Below are positions 32,107 through 35,838 of a DNA stretch of 35,838 nt, in pieces. How positions within the stretch are numbered: the stretch's first letter is position 1; every line of letters starts with the position of its first letter. The notes below the pieces were generated by a model. The model was given only the letters and a program-made list of their open reading frames with translations. It was not told the origin of the DNA and did no database searches. The DNA comes from Flavipsychrobacter sp. (GTDB lineage Bacteria > Bacteroidota > Bacteroidia > Chitinophagales > Chitinophagaceae). Both the position numbers and the translations under genes were made by a program. The stretch spans positions 1 to 35,838 of the forward strand of contig JAOQAP010000014.1 of NCBI GenBank assembly GCA_025963465.1. Direction: 5' to 3'.

Positions 32107-33894
32107 TTAAAAGAAATCATATTCCCTTCTCGGTGCGTTGATCCTTATGCCGAAGTATACATAGTTGGTGGTCAGCGGGCCTATAGCATCACCTACAGTG
32201 CTGGAGTTAGGATAAACGCCTGCTGCATTTACATACTTCCTGTATACACCGCCCAGGTCCACGAACAGGTTGCGGCGCAGTTGGTAAGAGGCATTCAGGC
32301 TTAGTATCTGGCAGGTGTTCTTCGGGCCATTTACCATAGATACTCCGTACTGGTGATTTGCAGTAGTATAATCTTTAAATACATTGTTGCCGAAGTTGCT
32401 GTTGCCTGTATCGGCACCCTGCATATAGTAGGTAGCCTTTGCCGTCAGGTATAGGTTCTTACATGGCTGGTATTTTATTACGCCTATTGCTTTAATAAAG
32501 CCTGCACCCAGCGGGTCAGCCAGTGGCTGGTTGTAGTTGGTATAGTTGGCAAGTGTGTCCTGTGCGGTATAAGTATACGGGCGCACCGCGTCTATTTCGC
32601 CCTGCAGGTCCAGGTTCTTTATGGTAAATGCGTCAAAGTATTTCGCGCCCATCTGTATGCCATATTTATTGCCATACCATCCTTTACTGTGTATGATCTC
32701 CTTGTACCTGAATTCATTCACCACCACCTGTGTATACAGCTGCACATGCTTTGCTGCTATTGCTTTTGCGCTGAAGCCCAGCAACGATTTGTCTCCCGAG
32801 CCATTAAAACGATTGATAGCCGTGGTGAATATGATGGGATTGAGGTAAGATATCTCTATATTGTTAGGACGGTCAAAAACGTCTGCTTCAAACAGGCCCA
32901 GGTTCAGCCAGCGGTTTACATTTGCTGTCAGGTAGTGTATAGACGAGAATTTGTGAGAGAGGTTCTGGTCGCCCGTATAGTTATCATACTGCGGGGTAAG
33001 CTCCAGGAACAGGCATTCATAGTTGATCTTCCAGATGCGTGTCTGTATCTGCAGGTAGGGCATGCTTGAGGAATTATCTGTAAGGAACAAGCTGGAGATA
33101 CCATCGCCTATGAAATGCTTGCCGAAACCGAACGTAGTATTGATATGATTCTTTACAACATCAAAATTCACATATCCTGTCGCCTGCATGTAGTCATAAG
33201 TCCCAAACTTGCCACCTGGCCTTAAAAAATAATCTGCACCAGGAACTGCAGATAGCTTTTTGCCTGCATTGTTATATACATAATAAGGGAACTGTTCCTG
33301 GTTGTCCGTAATAGAGGTATAAAAGCCTACTATTTTACCTATCCAGCCACGCAGTTCTGCACCACGGCTGCTGTATAATACGCGGCTGGCAGTACCAAGA
33401 CCTGTAGGCTGAGGGCTGTTGCGCTGCATCATGACAGAGTTTGCAGTAACGGGATTGATAACGACGAAGAAATTCTTATCAAACAGGAAGTCTTCCGTGT
33501 TGATATTGACCATGTCGTACTGTTTTTTATAAAATGCGTTGAATATCGGGTGCTTGGAATTGATAGCGCCGTGTGTATCGGGTGTCCACTCCCCGCTTTC
33601 AGATATCATCTGGTCCAGGTTGTAGCGGTCTATATTGGTCAGCGTATTGCTGGCAGGTGTTGCTCCTTTGGCGGTAACATCGTTTTTAGCCTTTACTGTT
33701 TCCAGGAAATAAACAGCATTTCTGCGGGTTTCCGGCTTGTCCCCGTTAGAAAGACTGTCGCACAATCTTCCGGACCTTGTTTCCAGCCTGTCCATTATAT
33801 GGTAGTCCTCAGAACCGAGGGGAAGAAATGTGGTTTGTGCAAATACAGGCACACTGAAAACAAGCGAAGACAGTAAAAAAGCTTTTTTTAGCAT
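32107..33894 (-). CDS. Outer-membrane beta-barrel protein, Wzi/RemB-like
   Basis: The 595-residue protein has a signal peptide (MLKKAFLLSSLVFSVPVFAQ) followed by LGSEDYHIMDRLE. The middle shows the family wording FGFGKHFIGDGISSLFLTDN, PYLQIQTRIWKINY, HYLTANVNRWLNLGLFEADVF, YLNPIIF and LLGFSAKAIAAKHVQLYTQVV, and it ends in a barrel strand NYVYFGIRINAPRREYDFF. In Bacteroidota this architecture is called capsule assembly Wzi-like, or RemB in gliding species. It is an outer-membrane barrel that may bind surface polysaccharide. It is divergent from dihydroorotase. Confidence 0.78.
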   Translation of the reverse strand: MLKKAFLLSSLVFSVPVFAQTTFLPLGSEDYHIMDRLETRSGRLCDSLSNGDKPETRRNAVYFLETVKAKNDVTAKGATPASNTLTNIDRYNLDQMISESGEWTPDTHGAINSKHPIFNAFYKKQYDMVNINTEDFLFDKNFFVVINPVTANSVMMQRNSPQPTGLGTASRVLYSSRGAELRGWIGKIVGFYTSITDNQEQFPYYVYNNAGKKLSAVPGADYFLRPGGKFGTYDYMQATGYVNFDVVKNHINTTFGFGKHFIGDGISSLFLTDNSSSMPYLQIQTRIWKINYECLFLELTPQYDNYTGDQNLSHKFSSIHYLTANVNRWLNLGLFEADVFDRPNNIEISYLNPIIFTTAINRFNGSGDKSLLGFSAKAIAAKHVQLYTQVVVNEFRYKEIIHSKGWYGNKYGIQMGAKYFDAFTIKNLDLQGEIDAVRPYTYTAQDTLANYTNYNQPLADPLGAGFIKAIGVIKYQPCKNLYLTAKATYYMQGADTGNSNFGNNVFKDYTTANHQYGVSMVNGPKNTCQILSLNASYQLRRNLFVDLGGVYRKYVNAAGVYPNSSTVGDAIGPLTTNYVYFGIRINAPRREYDFF

Positions 33895-33922
33895 AAAGGA
33901 AGTTTTTCAGATGTGTATATGG

Positions 33923-33930
33923 TAGATTTG
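33923..33930 (+). promoter_or_regulatory. -7 element TAGATTTG
   Basis: Perfect TAnnTTTG match 44 bases before ATG 33975 of the dihydroorotase gene. Confidence 0.45.
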
Positions 33931-33974
33931 CAAAACAAAAAATAGCCTTGTAATGACGGGGCGAAATTAGCAAT

Positions 33975-35306
33975 ATGTTTTGTAAAATAATAAAGAAAGC
34001 GACTATTGTCAACGAAGGGGTACAGACAGTAAAGGACGTACTGATAAAGGACGGTATAATAGAACGTATAGACAACGACATTCAGCCCGAGGGCAATTGC
34101 GAAGAAATAAACGGAGAAGGGCTGTACCTGCTGCCCGGCGTAATAGACGACCAGGTACATTTTCGCGAGCCTGGTCTCACACACAAGGCGACCATCGGCA
34201 CCGAAGCAGCAGCAGCTGTAGCAGGGGGCGTTACCTCCTTTATGGAGATGCCCAACACCAACCCTCCGGCACTCACGCAGGAGATACTGGAGCAGAAATA
34301 CGATATAGCCGCAGCCACATCTGTAGCCAACTATTCCTTCTTTATGGGCGTAGCCAATAACAATGTGGACGAAGTACTGCGCACCAACGCGAGAAAGAAA
34401 GACGTGTGCGGTGTGAAGATATTCATGGGATCGAGCACAGGCGATATGCTGGTGGATAACTATATCACGCTAGGCAAAATATTTTCCGAATCTGAATTGC
34501 TGATAGCTACCCATTGCGAAGATGAGAACATCATCAACGCAAATAAGGCGAAGTATGCCAATGCAGACGATGCATCTTACCACCCGCTGATACGCGATGT
34601 AGAAGGATGCTTTGCAAGCTCATTTTCAGCAGTGCAGCTGGCCAAGCAACATAACACCAGACTGCACATACTGCATATATCTACAGCGCGTGAGCTGCAG
34701 CTGTTCACAAATATGTTCCCGCTTACCGATAAAAGGATCACATCGGAAGTATGTGTGCATCACCTGCACTTCACAGCAGATGATTATGCACAATACGGCA
34801 ACCTGATAAAATGCAACCCTGCTATAAAAGCGCCGGAAAATAAAGAAGCGCTTTGGGAGGCCTTGCTTGATGATCGGCTGGATATAATTGCTACAGACCA
34901 CGCCCCACACACATGGGAAGAAAAACAACAGCCATACCAGAAAGCGCCATCAGGTGTGCCATTGGTGCAGCATACATTGTTGCTCATGCTGCAATACGTA
35001 AAGCAGGGCCGCATAAGCATAGAAAAGATAGTAGAGAAAATGTGCCATGCACCCGCACAATGTTTCCAGATAGCAAACCGTGGTTACATACGCGAAGGCT
35101 ATTATGCTGATATGGTACTGGTAGACATGAACGAAACTACCAAAGTGACCAAAGAAAATATTTTATACAAATGCGGCTGGTCGCCGTTTGAAGGACATTC
35201 ATTCCCTGCATCTGTTAAGTATACATTTGTGAATGGAGAAATAGCCTATAAAGACGGAAAGGTCAATGATAACATACGTGGTATGCGCATGAAATTTGAC
35301 AGGTAA
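33975..35306 (+). CDS. pyrC: Dihydroorotase
   Basis: The 443-residue amidohydrolase has PGVIDDQVHFREPG (54-67), Lys148 for the carbamylated lysine in GVKIFMGSSTGDM, His180 in ATHCEDEN, His234 in LHILHISTA, and Asp308 in IIATDHAPHTWEEK. It closes N-carbamoyl-aspartate to dihydroorotate in pyrimidine synthesis. In most class I dihydroorotases the first metal motif is HxH; here it is Gln60-x-His62. I recall the DDQVHFREPG wording as the normal form in Bacteroidota, so the enzyme is probably active with a modified site. The following MutS-related gene starts 33 bases downstream. Confidence 0.93.
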   Translation: MFCKIIKKATIVNEGVQTVKDVLIKDGIIERIDNDIQPEGNCEEINGEGLYLLPGVIDDQVHFREPGLTHKATIGTEAAAAVAGGVTSFMEMPNTNPPALTQEILEQKYDIAAATSVANYSFFMGVANNNVDEVLRTNARKKDVCGVKIFMGSSTGDMLVDNYITLGKIFSESELLIATHCEDENIINANKAKYANADDASYHPLIRDVEGCFASSFSAVQLAKQHNTRLHILHISTARELQLFTNMFPLTDKRITSEVCVHHLHFTADDYAQYGNLIKCNPAIKAPENKEALWEALLDDRLDIIATDHAPHTWEEKQQPYQKAPSGVPLVQHTLLLMLQYVKQGRISIEKIVEKMCHAPAQCFQIANRGYIREGYYADMVLVDMNETTKVTKENILYKCGWSPFEGHSFPASVKYTFVNGEIAYKDGKVNDNIRGMRMKFDR

Positions 35307-35339
35307 TAGGTAGTTAATCAGGAACGGGAATAGGAAACA

Positions 35340-35838
35340 ATGCAAAACGACAAGACCACGCTCAAAGACCTAGCGATTTTTTCTGCCGATGGCAGCGGCG
35401 ATGTGTTTGCATTGATAGACCGTACCAGTACCCATGCCGGCAGAGATGTGCTGCGCAGGCATATACAACATCCGCCCGATACTTTTGAAAAACTACAGGA
35501 ACTCCAGGATGCGATAAAATTCTGGGCAAAACACGAAGATCTGTGGCCATCTAATATTCTGAACGGCACACTGGTGATGCTCGAAAAATATTTCGAATCG
35601 GCAGATACTATAACAGCGCCAACGTCCGGCCTTACCCTTTCGTTCAATGCTGCTTTCCAGAAATTTTTCAACAAGCAGGAATACTTCTTTATCCAGTTTT
35701 CCCTCTCACATCTTGCAGACCTGTTGCGGGGATGTAAACAACTGGTGCAGATGGCAGATATGAACGAAGTGCCGCCTCTGTTGCTTAAAGAGATCAACCT
35801 CATAAAAGATGAACTGAAGCACCGTCTTACAGATCAGC
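35340..35838 (+). CDS. MutS-related mismatch-repair-type protein, N-terminus (partial)
   Basis: An open frame from ATG 35340 runs to the window edge without a stop, giving 166 residues. LIDRTSTHAGRDVLRRHIQH (about 28-47) followed by EKLQELQDAIKFW matches the start of the MutS core domain ('L..TvT..G.rlLrrwl..P..d...i..Rq..v..l'). The mismatch-binding N-terminal domain of full MutS is absent, so this is probably one of the shorter MutS-like proteins of Bacteroidota. The ATPase would lie beyond the window. It is likely co-transcribed with dihydroorotase, 33 bases upstream. Confidence 0.82.
   Translation, partial: MQNDKTTLKDLAIFSADGSGDVFALIDRTSTHAGRDVLRRHIQHPPDTFEKLQELQDAIKFWAKHEDLWPSNILNGTLVMLEKYFESADTITAPTSGLTLSFNAAFQKFFNKQEYFFIQFSLSHLADLLRGCKQLVQMADMNEVPPLLLKEINLIKDELKHRLTDQ

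Noticed and set aside
35318-35803. 161-codon minus-strand frame at the right edge
   Set aside because: It is antisense to the MutS-related frame, which has a recognisable core-domain start and runs on past the window.

Overview
The window looks like a chromosomal segment of a Bacteroidota genome, most likely close to Chitinophagaceae. The signs are TAnnTTTG-type -7 promoter elements in front of several genes, a type IX secretion sorting tail on an NHL-repeat protein, many lipoproteins of the 'SCKK/ACKK' style including a tandem PKD-domain family, PorT-like outer-membrane barrels, and a RemB/Wzi-like barrel. I found no rRNA, tRNA or CRISPR array.

Layout. Positions 1-4.9 kb hold the N-terminus of a membrane protein running off the left edge, an omega-amidase-type nitrilase, a secreted protein of unknown role, an ArnT-like glycosyltransferase and, divergently, a dipeptide epimerase. 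Positions 4.9-6.5 kb hold an ORF6N protein of phage type and murB. Positions 6.5-11.7 kb (minus strand) hold a 1246-residue multi-pass NtrY-like histidine kinase abutting mazG, then ubiX. Positions 11.8-14.4 kb hold a secreted thioredoxin-like protein, nth, a lipoprotein and msrB.

The most unusual region is 14.5-18.9 kb. It is an AT-rich minus-strand islet with a truncated vsr-like endonuclease start, a 54-residue zinc-ribbon protein, a NUDIX hydrolase and a 1047-residue PLD-nuclease/DEAH-helicase protein. The four reading frames overlap or nearly abut, and related inverted repeat sequences lie on both sides. This arrangement resembles a small defence or DNA-repair cassette that has lost most of its Vsr gene.

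Positions 18.9-22.4 kb hold small secreted proteins, repeat-rich intergenic DNA and three tandem outer-membrane barrel paralogs. Positions 22.4-24.9 kb hold a class IV aminotransferase, an LpxD-like acyltransferase and a GNAT acetyltransferase. A six-bladed NHL/T9SS protein (24.9-26.3 kb) sits between the complete GNAT gene and a second copy of its 3' end. Positions 26.5-29.0 kb hold three tandem PKD lipoproteins, the last of which is frameshifted at a T6 run. Positions 29.2-35.8 kb hold purH, two tiny membrane or lipoprotein genes, an EGF-like lipoprotein, a RemB/Wzi-like barrel, dihydroorotase and the start of a MutS-related gene.

Functionally the window mixes housekeeping genes (MurB, PurH, dihydroorotase, Nth, MazG, MsrB, LpxD) with lineage-specific envelope proteins and at least two signs of gene transfer: the helicase islet and the GNAT-tail/NHL insertion. 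Functions are assigned by recognising motifs by eye. No database search was run.
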